In this document: positions 8,353-17,249 of the stretch, in pieces
Layout of the letters: each line of letters begins with the position of its first letter
Numbering within the stretch: the stretch's first letter is position 1
DNA from: Caryophanales bacterium UBA6380
Lineage (GTDB): Bacteria; Bacillota_I; Bacilli_A; RFN20; CAG-826
DNA: 64,000 nt
Direction: 5' to 3'
Assembly: GCA_002438785.1 (NCBI GenBank)
Contig: DJQS01000020.1
Coordinates: 1-64,000 of the forward strand
Position numbers and translations under genes: made by a program
The notes under the pieces: generated by a model
The model's database searches: none
What the model was told of the DNA's origin: nothing
What the model saw: the letters and a program-made list of their open reading frames with translations, nothing else

Positions 8353-8640
8353 TTATTCTTGATCAACAGTAACTAAATAACGTAGTACATTATTGTTGAT
8401 CTTTGTAAGACGATCAAATTCTTTTGTCGCATTTACATCAGCTTCGACTTTTAAGACAACATAGTATCCTTTGTTTTGTTTTTTAATAGGATAAGCTAAA
8501 TCGCGGAGACCCCATTCGTTAACTTTTGTAACTTTTGCTCCTTGACCAGTTAGAATAGCATTTAATTTTTCAATTTCTGCCTTTCTTGCTGCATCATCTA
8601 AGTCGGCTTTGAGAATGTACATAATTTCGTACTTTTTCAT
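8353..8640 (-). CDS. rpsF: 30S ribosomal protein S6
   Basis: S6 forms a heterodimer with S18 on the 30S platform. The protein is 95 residues long. The family motifs KYEIMYILKADLD at the N-terminus and LRDLAYPIKKQNKGYYVVLK at about 45-65 are clear. The ATG is preceded by a strong GGGAGG. It is the first gene of rpsF-ssb-rpsR. The upstream 248 bp (8641-8888) are AT-rich and contain a TATAAT-like box close to the gene. An S6-S18 autoregulatory leader is common in this family, but I cannot establish one by eye. Confidence 0.97.
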   Translation of the reverse strand: MKKYEIMYILKADLDDAARKAEIEKLNAILTGQGAKVTKVNEWGLRDLAYPIKKQNKGYYVVLKVEADVNATKEFDRLTKINNNVLRYLVTVDQE

Positions 8641-8888
8641 ACCTTTACCTCCCTTTGGTCATTTCTGGTTATATTATATTTATATATAACAGAGAAGAAC
8701 GTTTACTTAAAACGCGTATATATTTTATTAAAATTAAAGCAAAATGTAAAGATAAAAGAATTTGCACATATAGCCTACTAATCCGTATATATACAAGTCG
8801 CCAATAAATAAAGTTATTTGGGGGTAATTTTTATTTAAATTAATAATTTAATTTATAAAAAGAATAATATTTTTTTAATTTAAAATAA

Positions 8889-10385
8889 TTATTTATTCGA
8901 ATCATTCAACGTTTTCATTGTAGGGAATAAAATAACTTCTCTGATTGATCTTTCATTAGCTAAAAGCATAACAAATCTATCAAATCCAATACCAATTCCA
9001 CCAGTTGGTGGCATACCATATTCTAAAGCTTCTATAAAATCATTATCCATCTCATTAGCTTCATCATCACCAAGTTCCTTAGCTTTTAATTGAGCAATAA
9101 ATCTTTCTTTTTGATCGATTGGATCATTTAACTCGCTATAAGCATTAGCATATTCAGTAGAATTAATGTATAATTCAAATCTTTCAGTAAATCGAGGATC
9201 CTTACTCTTTTTAGTTAATGGACTAATTTCAATAGGATGCCCATAAACAAAGGTAGGTTGAATTAAATCTTGCTCACAAAATTCTTCAAATAATGCATTT
9301 AATATATATCCATTACTAGTCCAATGTTTTTCAATTTGGATACCTTTTGATTTAGCAAACTCACACGCTTTTTCAAATGGAATATCTTCTTTAAAATCAA
9401 TACCACATTTTTCTTTAACTAAATCAGTCATAGAAACCCATCTAAATTCTGGAGCAAAATCAATTTCTTTATCAAGATATGTAATTTTAGTTGTACCTAA
9501 GACTTCTTCACATGTATGACGAATAACGCCTTCACAAAGTTCTCTCATGCTTTGTAAATCACTATAAGCTTCGTATAATTCTACAGTAGTAAATTCTGGA
9601 TTATGTTTAATATCCATTCCTTCATTTCTAAATAATCTACCAAATTCATATACTTTTTCTAATCCACCAACAATAAGTCTTTTAAGTTGTAATTCAGTAG
9701 CAATTCTAAGATAAAAATCCTTATCTAAAGCATTATGATGAGTAATAAATGGCTTAGCATTAGCACCACCAAGAATAGGTTGTAAAACACTAGTTTCTAC
9801 TTCAACAAATCCTAAAGAGTCAAAGTAATGTTGCATACTTCTTAAAATTCTAGGTCTTAATAACGCAACACGTTTTGCATCCTCATTCATTATCAAATCA
9901 ACATATCTATGTCTATATCTTTCTTCAACATCACTTAAGCCATGAAATTTTTCAGGTAATACTTTTAAAGATTTCGTTAAAAAAGTAAATTTATCTACTC
10001 TTAATGTTATCTCACCAGTTCTTGTTAGCATTAAACGTCCATGTAAACCAACAATATCGCCAATATCACAAATTTTAAAAACTTCGTATGATTCAGCGCC
10101 CACTGTATCTATTGAAATATATCCTTGTAAACGTCCAAATTTATCTTGAATATTTAAAAAAGATGCCTTCCCCATTTTTCTAAGCGACATAATTCTTCCT
10201 GCAACAGTTACTAAAATAGGATTTGCTTCTAATTCTTCGTTAGTTTTTCCACTAGCTTTTTGTTTACAAGTTTCACTAGTATCAGTTCTTTCAAATCTAG
10301 AACCCCATGGATCTATTCCGAGTTGTTTTAATTTTTCTAATTTTTCCCTTCTTATCAATTCTTGATCATTTAATTTTTCTTCCAT
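8889..10385 (-). CDS. lysS: lysyl-tRNA synthetase, class II
   Basis: The enzyme charges tRNA-Lys with lysine. The 498 residues form an N-terminal OB-fold anticodon-binding domain (about 55-150, with VAGRIMSLRKMGKASFLNIQD) and a class II catalytic domain. Visible class II motifs are motif 2 (FRNEGMDIKHNPEFTTVELYEAY) near 253-275 and motif 3 (GGIGIGFDRFVMLL) near 462-475. GAGGAAA lies upstream of the ATG. No T-box leader is present. It diverges from the NAD synthetase fusion gene, and the 94-bp shared intergenic region contains a perfect palindrome. Confidence 0.97.
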   Translation of the reverse strand: MEEKLNDQELIRREKLEKLKQLGIDPWGSRFERTDTSETCKQKASGKTNEELEANPILVTVAGRIMSLRKMGKASFLNIQDKFGRLQGYISIDTVGAESYEVFKICDIGDIVGLHGRLMLTRTGEITLRVDKFTFLTKSLKVLPEKFHGLSDVEERYRHRYVDLIMNEDAKRVALLRPRILRSMQHYFDSLGFVEVETSVLQPILGGANAKPFITHHNALDKDFYLRIATELQLKRLIVGGLEKVYEFGRLFRNEGMDIKHNPEFTTVELYEAYSDLQSMRELCEGVIRHTCEEVLGTTKITYLDKEIDFAPEFRWVSMTDLVKEKCGIDFKEDIPFEKACEFAKSKGIQIEKHWTSNGYILNALFEEFCEQDLIQPTFVYGHPIEISPLTKKSKDPRFTERFELYINSTEYANAYSELNDPIDQKERFIAQLKAKELGDDEANEMDNDFIEALEYGMPPTGGIGIGFDRFVMLLANERSIREVILFPTMKTLNDSNK

Positions 10386-10429
10386 AAAATTTCCTCATTC
10401 AATATAATATCAGTTCTACATTTAAAATT

Positions 10430-10447
10430 TAAGTTATTTATAACTTA
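10430..10447. promoter_or_regulatory. perfect 18-bp palindrome in lysS/nadE promoter region
   Basis: The sequence TAAGTTATTTATAACTTA is fully self-complementary except for its central TT. It lies 32 bp before the nadE start codon and overlaps the expected -35 region of that gene. Phd/YefM antitoxins bind palindromes in their own promoters, so this is a natural candidate operator for the antitoxin-like domain encoded directly downstream. That link is an inference. Confidence 0.55.
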
Positions 10448-10464
10448 TATATTTTACATAATTA

Positions 10465-10473
10465 TGCTATTAT
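10465..10473 (+). promoter_or_regulatory. extended -10 promoter of nadE, apparently leaderless
   Basis: TGC TATTAT is an extended -10 element. Transcription would start about 7 nt downstream, at or next to the A of the ATG at 10480. No Shine-Dalgarno sequence is found before this ATG, which fits a leaderless mRNA. Confidence 0.5.
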
Positions 10474-10479
10474 AGTGAC

Positions 10480-12606
10480 ATGACTAAAATTATACCTATT
10501 AAAGATCTTAGAAATACTACTAAGATATCATCATTATGTAATGAATCCAACGAACCTATATTTGTTTCAAAAAATGGTTATGAAGATTTAGTAATTATGT
10601 CTTCAAAATATTTTGATAACTTAACATTTTCAGAAAAAAAACTGCAAAATTCAACTATTTTATCTAAAAATAATTTATTTGAAAATCAACTTTCAATATA
10701 TGGTTTAATTAGGTGTGCCGCTACTACAATAAAAATAGATGTTGCTAATGTAGATCATAATCTCTCTGAAATCATTAAACAAATCGATATTGCACTTAAT
10801 AATAAAGTTAATATTTTATTATTCCATGAACTTTGTATTACAGGTTATACATGCTCTGATTTATTTTTTAACGAAAACTTACTAAATGCTTCTGATAAAG
10901 CTATTTTAAAATTAAAGGAATGTAGTATAGATAAAGAAATTTTATTTTGTGTCGGCGCTCCAATTAGATACGAATCAAAAATATATAATTGTGCAGTATT
11001 AATTTCAAAAGGTCAATTATTAGGCATCGTTCCTAAAACAATTTTACCTAATTATAATGAATTCTATGAAAAAAGATTTTTTAATGAATGGCACGATGAA
11101 AATAATTTAATTAATTTTTATGGAAATGAAGTTCCATTTGGAAATAAATTAATTTTTGTAAATTCAATATACAATAAATTAAAAATCGGAGTTGAATTAT
11201 GTGAAGATTTATGGGGTAGCGATAACTCCGATATTTCTTTATGTAAAAATGGTGCAAATATTATTTTAAATTTAAGTGCTTCTAATGAGATAATTAAAAA
11301 AGATGATGTTAGAAGAACATTAATAAAAGCTACATCGTATCGATTAATCTGTGGATATATTTATGCAAGTTGTGGTGATGGTGAATCAACTACAGATCTT
11401 GTCTTTTCAGGACATAATATAATCGCAGAAAATGGAGAAATCTTAACTGAAACAAAATTATTTGAAAATAAAATGATTATCAGTGAAATTGATGTTGAAG
11501 CATTAGAATCATTAAGACAAGAAAATACCTCATTTAGAAGAAGAAATGATAATAAATTTGATTATGTTTTCTTTAACCTAAATATAGAAAATCAAGATGA
11601 ATTATTTCTAAAAATAGATAGGCATCCTTTTATTTCATCTAATAATTTAGAGCGAATTAATAAAAGTAATGAAATTATTCTCATGCAAGCTAAAGGCTTA
11701 ATTAAAAGAATGGAAATAACTCATTCTAAAAAAGTTGTCATTGGATTATCGGGCGGATTAGATTCTACTATTGCTCTTATTGCCACTGTCGAAGCTTTTA
11801 AAATAATGGGTAAAAATTTAAAAGATATTGAAGTAATAACTTTACCAGCTTTTGGAACTTCTTCTTTAACTTATAATAATGCCATAAAATTAGCAAACGA
11901 ATTTGGAACATCAATTAAAGAAATAAATATTAAAAATTCTTTAATTTCCCATTTTAAAGACATAAACCATGATATAAATAATCATAATGTTACCTATGAA
12001 AACGCTCAAGCTCGTGAAAGAACTCAGATTTTATTAGATTATTCAAATGATATTAATGCAATAATGATTGGTACTGGTGATTTAAGTGAGCTATGCCTTG
12101 GCTTTACAACTTATGCTGGAGACCACATTTCTAGTTATGGATTAAACTCTTCTTTGCCTAAAACATTAATCCAAGCAGTGGTGAAAGATTATGCTGATCA
12201 ACATGAAGAAATAAAAGATACATTATATTCAATATTAAATACACCTATTTCTCCTGAACTATTGCCACCAAATGAAAATGATAATATTTCTCAAAAAACA
12301 GAAGAAAAATTAGGTGTTTATGAATTACATGACTTCTTTATTTATTACTTTTTAAAATACAATTTTTCAATCTCAAAAATATATTATTTAGCTAAACTTG
12401 CTTTTAATAATTCATATGATAAAAACTATATTAAAAATACATTAGAAATATTTATTAAAAGATTTTTTATTAGCCAATTTAAAAGAAGTTGCTTACCTGA
12501 TGGAATAAAAATAACTGATGTTGCAATTTCTCCTAGAGGTGATTGGCGAATGCCTAGTGATGCAAATTATACCTTATATTTAAACGAACTAAGTAAGTTA
12601 GACTAA
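10480..12606 (+). CDS. nadE: glutamine-dependent NAD+ synthetase with N-terminal Phd/YefM antitoxin-like domain
   Basis: The C-terminal ~640 residues are a complete glutamine-hydrolysing NAD+ synthetase, converting deamido-NAD to NAD. The nitrilase-like glutaminase domain begins near YGLIRCAATTIKIDVANV (about residue 75) and has the triad E117 (FHELCITGY), K186 (VPKTILPNY) and C241 (ELCEDLWG). The synthetase domain has the PP-loop motif LSGGLDST near 424. Ahead of this lie about 70 extra residues. Residues 1-48 (IIPIKDLRN, EPIFVSKNGYEDLVIMS) closely match the Phd/YefM antitoxin fold. No stop or frameshift separates the two parts. No toxin gene is adjacent. Family recognition is from memory of motifs; the role of the fusion is unknown. 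Confidence 0.93.
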   Translation: MTKIIPIKDLRNTTKISSLCNESNEPIFVSKNGYEDLVIMSSKYFDNLTFSEKKLQNSTILSKNNLFENQLSIYGLIRCAATTIKIDVANVDHNLSEIIKQIDIALNNKVNILLFHELCITGYTCSDLFFNENLLNASDKAILKLKECSIDKEILFCVGAPIRYESKIYNCAVLISKGQLLGIVPKTILPNYNEFYEKRFFNEWHDENNLINFYGNEVPFGNKLIFVNSIYNKLKIGVELCEDLWGSDNSDISLCKNGANIILNLSASNEIIKKDDVRRTLIKATSYRLICGYIYASCGDGESTTDLVFSGHNIIAENGEILTETKLFENKMIISEIDVEALESLRQENTSFRRRNDNKFDYVFFNLNIENQDELFLKIDRHPFISSNNLERINKSNEIILMQAKGLIKRMEITHSKKVVIGLSGGLDSTIALIATVEAFKIMGKNLKDIEVITLPAFGTSSLTYNNAIKLANEFGTSIKEINIKNSLISHFKDINHDINNHNVTYENAQARERTQILLDYSNDINAIMIGTGDLSELCLGFTTYAGDHISSYGLNSSLPKTLIQAVVKDYADQHEEIKDTLYSILNTPISPELLPPNENDNISQKTEEKLGVYELHDFFIYYFLKYNFSISKIYYLAKLAFNNSYDKNYIKNTLEIFIKRFFISQFKRSCLPDGIKITDVAISPRGDWRMPSDANYTLYLNELSKLD

Positions 12607-13574
12607 TTATAATTTAATATCTCATTAATAATACTTTTTAAATCAGCAATAGAATTACAATTAGAGACTATTTTTTGTCGAATCGTTTTAGAATTATTAA
12701 AACCAACGAAAAATTTTGGAGCAATACCTTTTAATATTGCAATTGCACTTTTTTCACCTTTTTCGTCAATCAACATTTTTGAAAAGTCTAATAAGTATTT
12801 ACATTGTCTTTGTAAATTTTTATTTTCGTTAAATGGTTCATTCCTTAAGGCTTTATTAATATTTGTAATAAGATCTGGATTACCAATTCCTCCTCTTGCT
12901 AATAAAACAGCATCAGCATTAGTAATTTTTAAAGCATTTAAAGCATCTTCGACACTAAAGATATTACCACTAACGCCATAAGGGATATTTATAATTTTTT
13001 TTAAGTTACTTATTGCTTCATAATGAGGTGTACCAGAATAGAGTTCTTTTTTTGTTCTACAATGAATTGAAATAAACTTAACACCCGCCTTTTCTAATAT
13101 TTTACATATATTTATAATATTTATTTCATTAAATCCTAGTCTAACTTTCGCACTAACTGGTTTAGTTGATTTTTTGCAAATTGCATTCATGAGATCATAC
13201 AATTTATCTAAATCTTGTAATAGAAAACTACCAGCTTTACTTTTTAAGACTTTTGGCACAGGACAAGCAAGATTTATATCTAATATATCATATTTAAAAT
13301 TCGATTTTTTTAATATATCTATAGCCTTAAGTAAATTGTCTTTATCACCGCCAAATAATTGTATTGCTATTGGACTTTCATGATTGTCAGTAAATAATAA
13401 TCTTTTTGTTTCCTGGCTACCATATATAAGGCCACAATCACTAATCATTTCAGTGTAAACTAGAAAGTCACCAAATTGGCGCATGAATTTCCTATAAGAA
13501 AAAGAAGTTATCCCTGCCATAGGAGCAAGGATAACTTTATTTTTTATTTCGACATCACCAATATAAAACGACAT
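12603..13574 (-). CDS. dus: tRNA-dihydrouridine synthase
   Basis: This FMN-dependent enzyme reduces uridines in tRNA to dihydrouridine. It has 323 residues with a TIM-barrel domain. Visible features are KVILAPMAGITSFSYRKF at the N-terminus, the catalytic Cys in NLACPVPKV near residue 100 and KVRLGF near 142. Phosphate/FMN-binding elements are HCRTKKELYSG and ARGGIGNPDL. It is DusB-like. Its stop codon overlaps that of the convergent nadE by 4 nt, so no room exists for a terminator between them. It lies 3 nt past ftsH on the same strand. Confidence 0.94.
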   Translation of the reverse strand: MSFYIGDVEIKNKVILAPMAGITSFSYRKFMRQFGDFLVYTEMISDCGLIYGSQETKRLLFTDNHESPIAIQLFGGDKDNLLKAIDILKKSNFKYDILDINLACPVPKVLKSKAGSFLLQDLDKLYDLMNAICKKSTKPVSAKVRLGFNEINIINICKILEKAGVKFISIHCRTKKELYSGTPHYEAISNLKKIINIPYGVSGNIFSVEDALNALKITNADAVLLARGGIGNPDLITNINKALRNEPFNENKNLQRQCKYLLDFSKMLIDEKGEKSAIAILKGIAPKFFVGFNNSKTIRQKIVSNCNSIADLKSIINEILNYN

Positions 13575-13577
13575 TAA

Positions 13578-15680
13578 TTATTCTTTTTGTGAATTTTCTG
13601 AACTTTCTGCAGGCTTTTCAGAATTTTCATCATATTTTTCTTCATCTTTCAAATTATTACTACCAGATAATGCCGTATCCTTTTGAGAAACTGTTTCTGG
13701 TGGCAATTGTCTATTTTTTAATAAATAATCAATTTGTTCTTCAGTGATTGTTTCATGTTCTAGAAGCGTATTAGCAATCAATGTAACATCGTCTTTTCGA
13801 TCATTAATTATCTTTAAAGCCTCTTGATGTGCGTTGTCAATAATTTTTCTTACTTCTTTATCAATTTCATCAGCAACTTGTAATGAAAAATTCTTTTGAG
13901 TATTAGTATAATCTCTGCCTAAAAATACACTACCATTGTCTTTTTCATATTGAATTGGTCCTAATGAACTCATACCATAATATACAACCATACTGCGAGC
14001 AATTCTTGTAGCCATTTCAATATCATTACTAGCACCAGTTGAAACATCTTTAAAGAATATTTCTTCACTACTACGACCACCTAAATAACCTACTATCTTA
14101 GCTTTAAGTTCGCTTTCGGTTTCAAGGAATCTATCTTCATCAGGTCCCATTAAAACATGTCCACCTGTATTTCCACGTGGAATAATTGTAATTTTTCTAA
14201 CTTTATCAGAATCTTTTAATGTTAAACCAATTATAGCATGTCCTGCCTCATGGAAAGCAATTTGTTTACGTTCCTTAGCACTATAACCTTTACCAGATTT
14301 TGCAATACCTGCAATCCTTCTATCTATAGCTTCGTCGATATCGGCCATGTTTATAGAATCACGTTTACCTCTAACTGCTAAAATTGCGGCTTCATTTAAA
14401 ATATTAGCAATATCAGCACCACTAAAACCAATAGTACGTTTAGCAAGTTGATGGAAGTCAACTGATTCATCAAATTTTTTATTTCTAGCATGAACTTTAA
14501 AGATAGCTTCTCTACCTTCTAAATCTGGTAAATTAACAGTGATTTGTCTATCAAATCTACCAGCTCTAAGTAATGCTGGGTCAAGAACATCTGCTCTATT
14601 AGTAGCAGCTATAACAATAACACCACTATTGTCTTCAAAGCCATCAAGTTCAACTAATAATTGATTAAGAGTTTGCTCTCTTTCATCATTACCACCACCA
14701 AGACCAGCACCTCTTTGTCTTCCAACAGCATCAATTTCATCGATAAATATTACACAAGGAGCGTTTTGCTTTGCTGTTTTAAATAAATCTCTAACACGAC
14801 CAGCACCAACACCAACAAACATTTCGACAAAATCACTACCTGAAATTGAGTAAAAAGGAACTCCAGCCTCGCCAGCGACAGCTTTGGCTAATAATGTTTT
14901 ACCAGTTCCTGGAGGACCAACTAATAAGATACCTTTTGGTAATTTTGCACCAAATTTAGTAAACTTCTTAGGTTCTTTTAAATAATCAACAATTTCGATC
15001 ATTTCAGCTTTTTCTTCATCACAACCAGCTACATCTTTAAATTTAATCTTAGAATCATCGACCCTTCTTGCTCTAGATTTATTAAAATCAAGAGCCTTAC
15101 TATTTCCACCAGCAGCAGAACTGAGAAATCTAAAAAGCATGAAAATTATAAATAAGGTAAATAAGAAAGAAATAATAGTTGGAAGCCATGATAAGAATGA
15201 ATTTTCTTTATAAACACTTGTATTAATAGATACTAAATCAGCTCCATTTATACTTGAAGTCGTTTCTAAATCTTTTGAAAGATAAGTACTTAATAATGAT
15301 GCATCTTTACTTGTATCTAATTTGTAATAAGTTTTATTTTCAGCATTACTCTTTTCAGTATCTTTAACAATAGGATAAAATTTTGTATTCAATAAAAAGT
15401 CATATTCACTTGTAAAAGTATAAGATAAGGTGTTATTTGTTGTTGTATCAGTTACATCCATTGTAACAATACCATTATCGTTTTGCTTAACAACACCAAA
15501 ATGTTTTACTTTAAACTCATCATCAGTATTAGTAATAAGTGAAATACCTTTGCTAGCACTAATTTCTTGAGATTTTTTTGATATGGCATTACTAACTAAA
15601 TTTCCAACTATAAAAGCAGCTAACGCAATAAGCAAGCCAAATATTAATACTTTACCGTAACTAAATTTTTTCTTTTCCAT
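13578..15680 (-). CDS. ftsH: ATP-dependent zinc metalloprotease FtsH
   Basis: FtsH is a membrane-anchored AAA+ protease that degrades misfolded membrane proteins and ssrA-tagged proteins. I place the start at the ATG at 15680 because AAGGAGG lies 5 nt before it; a GTG frame 24 nt upstream would put that ribosome-binding site inside the gene. This gives 700 residues. Transmembrane helices lie near 10-30 and 163-185, flanking an extracytoplasmic domain. Walker A GPPGTGKT is near 255, and Walker B is FIDEIDAVGRQRG. The zinc motif HEAGH is near 475. The acidic Ser/Glu-rich tail is typical of the family. Confidence 0.97.
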   Translation of the reverse strand: MEKKKFSYGKVLIFGLLIALAAFIVGNLVSNAISKKSQEISASKGISLITNTDDEFKVKHFGVVKQNDNGIVTMDVTDTTTNNTLSYTFTSEYDFLLNTKFYPIVKDTEKSNAENKTYYKLDTSKDASLLSTYLSKDLETTSSINGADLVSINTSVYKENSFLSWLPTIISFLFTLFIIFMLFRFLSSAAGGNSKALDFNKSRARRVDDSKIKFKDVAGCDEEKAEMIEIVDYLKEPKKFTKFGAKLPKGILLVGPPGTGKTLLAKAVAGEAGVPFYSISGSDFVEMFVGVGAGRVRDLFKTAKQNAPCVIFIDEIDAVGRQRGAGLGGGNDEREQTLNQLLVELDGFEDNSGVIVIAATNRADVLDPALLRAGRFDRQITVNLPDLEGREAIFKVHARNKKFDESVDFHQLAKRTIGFSGADIANILNEAAILAVRGKRDSINMADIDEAIDRRIAGIAKSGKGYSAKERKQIAFHEAGHAIIGLTLKDSDKVRKITIIPRGNTGGHVLMGPDEDRFLETESELKAKIVGYLGGRSSEEIFFKDVSTGASNDIEMATRIARSMVVYYGMSSLGPIQYEKDNGSVFLGRDYTNTQKNFSLQVADEIDKEVRKIIDNAHQEALKIINDRKDDVTLIANTLLEHETITEEQIDYLLKNRQLPPETVSQKDTALSGSNNLKDEEKYDENSEKPAESSENSQKE

Positions 15681-15763
15681 TTTTACCTCCTTGGTTTTTA
15701 TCACTTAATGTTTTATATAATAAAACATGATTACTAAATCATATACTATTTTATTCTAAAATA

Positions 15764-16996
15764 CTACAAAATTAATTCGTTTATTACTTCATGAATATCA
15801 AAATTTAATTTATTTGAATTTTTCTTTAAAAATTCCTTACGATAGCGTGGTGTATAAATAAAATTTCCATTCTCATCATAGATTGCTGGCCAAAATGAGC
15901 GAAGATAGTGTGGTAATTTCCAATCTATGAATAAGCGATTAACTTTTTTAACATAATTATTTATTTTTATTGTTTTTAATTCTTGAAGAGGTCTAATCAT
16001 ACCAGATGTAACTTTATTATTTTTAAATAATTCATCATAATTTATTAAAAATGGCCCACATTTAACAAAGTTAGAGTTAAATTCATATTTATATTTAACA
16101 TTTTTAATTACGAGTGATACTAAATTATTATCTAATGAAATATAATCATCATTAATAAAACATTTATATTTAAAATTAGAATTTTCTATAGAAGAATTTA
16201 TTTCATTAATGATTCCATTTGAAATATTAAAATGTGTAGATACATGTTTTAATAATAAATGAAATAAATAATTTTTCTGTAATGTGTTTAATTTCGTGTA
16301 ATTGTCAATTGAAATTGATAATTTATCACACATTAAACTTCTAACATATTCAATTTCGTTTTCAATTTTAATATTTATTTTTTTAATTTTTTCAACCATT
16401 TTAAGTTTTTCATCATAACTATAAAAAGGTAATATTTTATGTCGTATATAATTACGTTTTAATGTAATGTCATTATTAGTTGGATCTAAAATAAATTTTA
16501 TATTGTTATTAACGCATATATTTTTTAATTGACTTTTAGTAAACGATAATAAAGGCCTAATAATCACCATATCATTTCTTTTATAAATCTCATGTAAACC
16601 ATAATAATCTAAAATTGTCTTTCTTTCTTTTTGCATTAGATAAGTTTCAATTAGATCATCCATATTGTGAGCTATTAAAACATTTTTTATATTTAATTTA
16701 TTGCCAATCTCTTCAAAATAATCATAACGAATTTTTCGTGCCCATGCCTCAAAATTTCCATAAATATCTTGAAATAGAACATTTTTTGTGTAAAAAGGGA
16801 TGTTATTATCATCACAATATTTCCTGACTAAATTAGTTTCTTCAATACTATTATCACGATAATTATAATCAATGTTACATACAATGAAGTCATATTTTTC
16901 TTTTAAAAGCAAGAAGAATAAAGCCATTGAATCAGGACCTGAACTACATCCAAGTATGTATTTGTCTTTTTTATTTAAATTCAGTTTCGTTAACAT
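15764..16996 (-). CDS. tilS: tRNA(Ile)-lysidine synthetase
   Basis: TilS attaches lysine to C34 of the CAU-anticodon tRNA-Ile, so that the tRNA reads AUA codons. The 410-residue protein has the N-type ATP-pyrophosphatase loop SSGPDSMALFFLL near residue 19, AHNMDDLIETYLMQ near 110 and RPLLSFTKSQL near 150. The C-terminal region is divergent but ends in the tRNA-binding type segment KLPHYLRSFWPAIYDENG. The start lies within the upstream S4-domain gene (26-nt overlap). The order S4 gene-tilS-ftsH follows the Bacillus yabO...tilS-hprT-ftsH region, with hprT absent here. Confidence 0.93.
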   Translation of the reverse strand: MLTKLNLNKKDKYILGCSSGPDSMALFFLLLKEKYDFIVCNIDYNYRDNSIEETNLVRKYCDDNNIPFYTKNVLFQDIYGNFEAWARKIRYDYFEEIGNKLNIKNVLIAHNMDDLIETYLMQKERKTILDYYGLHEIYKRNDMVIIRPLLSFTKSQLKNICVNNNIKFILDPTNNDITLKRNYIRHKILPFYSYDEKLKMVEKIKKINIKIENEIEYVRSLMCDKLSISIDNYTKLNTLQKNYLFHLLLKHVSTHFNISNGIINEINSSIENSNFKYKCFINDDYISLDNNLVSLVIKNVKYKYEFNSNFVKCGPFLINYDELFKNNKVTSGMIRPLQELKTIKINNYVKKVNRLFIDWKLPHYLRSFWPAIYDENGNFIYTPRYRKEFLKKNSNKLNFDIHEVINELIL

Positions 16997-17249
16997 TTTC
17001 TTCCTTTATTATTTCATATAATGATGAAGCTTCGTCTTTTTTTACATAATCTAGTATTTTACTTACTTTTATGGTTAAAATATGGTGACCTAAAATTAAT
17101 GTAAGAATATCACCGACTTTAACTTCACTAGAAGGCTTAGCAATTTTATTATTAATTTTAAATAATTCTCTACTAGATAATTCCTTTGCCACAGTTCTTC
17201 TTTTTATTAACCTTGTCAATTTTAAATATTTATCAATTCTCATCAACAA
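16971..17249 (-). CDS. yabO: S4-domain RNA-binding protein (YabO/Hsp15 family)
   Basis: This 92-residue protein is nearly all S4 RNA-binding domain: MRIDKYLKLTRLIKRRTVAKE at the N-terminus and VGDILTLILG near 45. The family includes Hsp15, which binds 50S subunits carrying peptidyl-tRNA, and the Bacillus YabO/RqcP proteins that help the RqcH ribosome-rescue pathway. Its place directly after mfd (17-nt overlap) matches Bacillus, where yabO lies near mfd. MRIDKYL at the third residue is the usual family start, so the ATG two codons downstream of the annotated one could be used instead. Confidence 0.9.
   Translation of the reverse strand: MLMRIDKYLKLTRLIKRRTVAKELSSRELFKINNKIAKPSSEVKVGDILTLILGHHILTIKVSKILDYVKKDEASSLYEIIKEENVNETEFK

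Noticed and set aside
8809..8850. Imperfect hairpin CCAATAA...TTATTTGG downstream of lysS as a terminator
   Set aside because: The stem needs a bulge and, on the lysS (minus) strand, no T-run follows it. Nothing is transcribed toward it from the plus side.
15680..15704. Longer ftsH start at a GTG 24 nt upstream
   Set aside because: The AAGGAGG ribosome-binding site for the ATG at 15680 would lie inside the coding frame, and no ribosome-binding site precedes the GTG.
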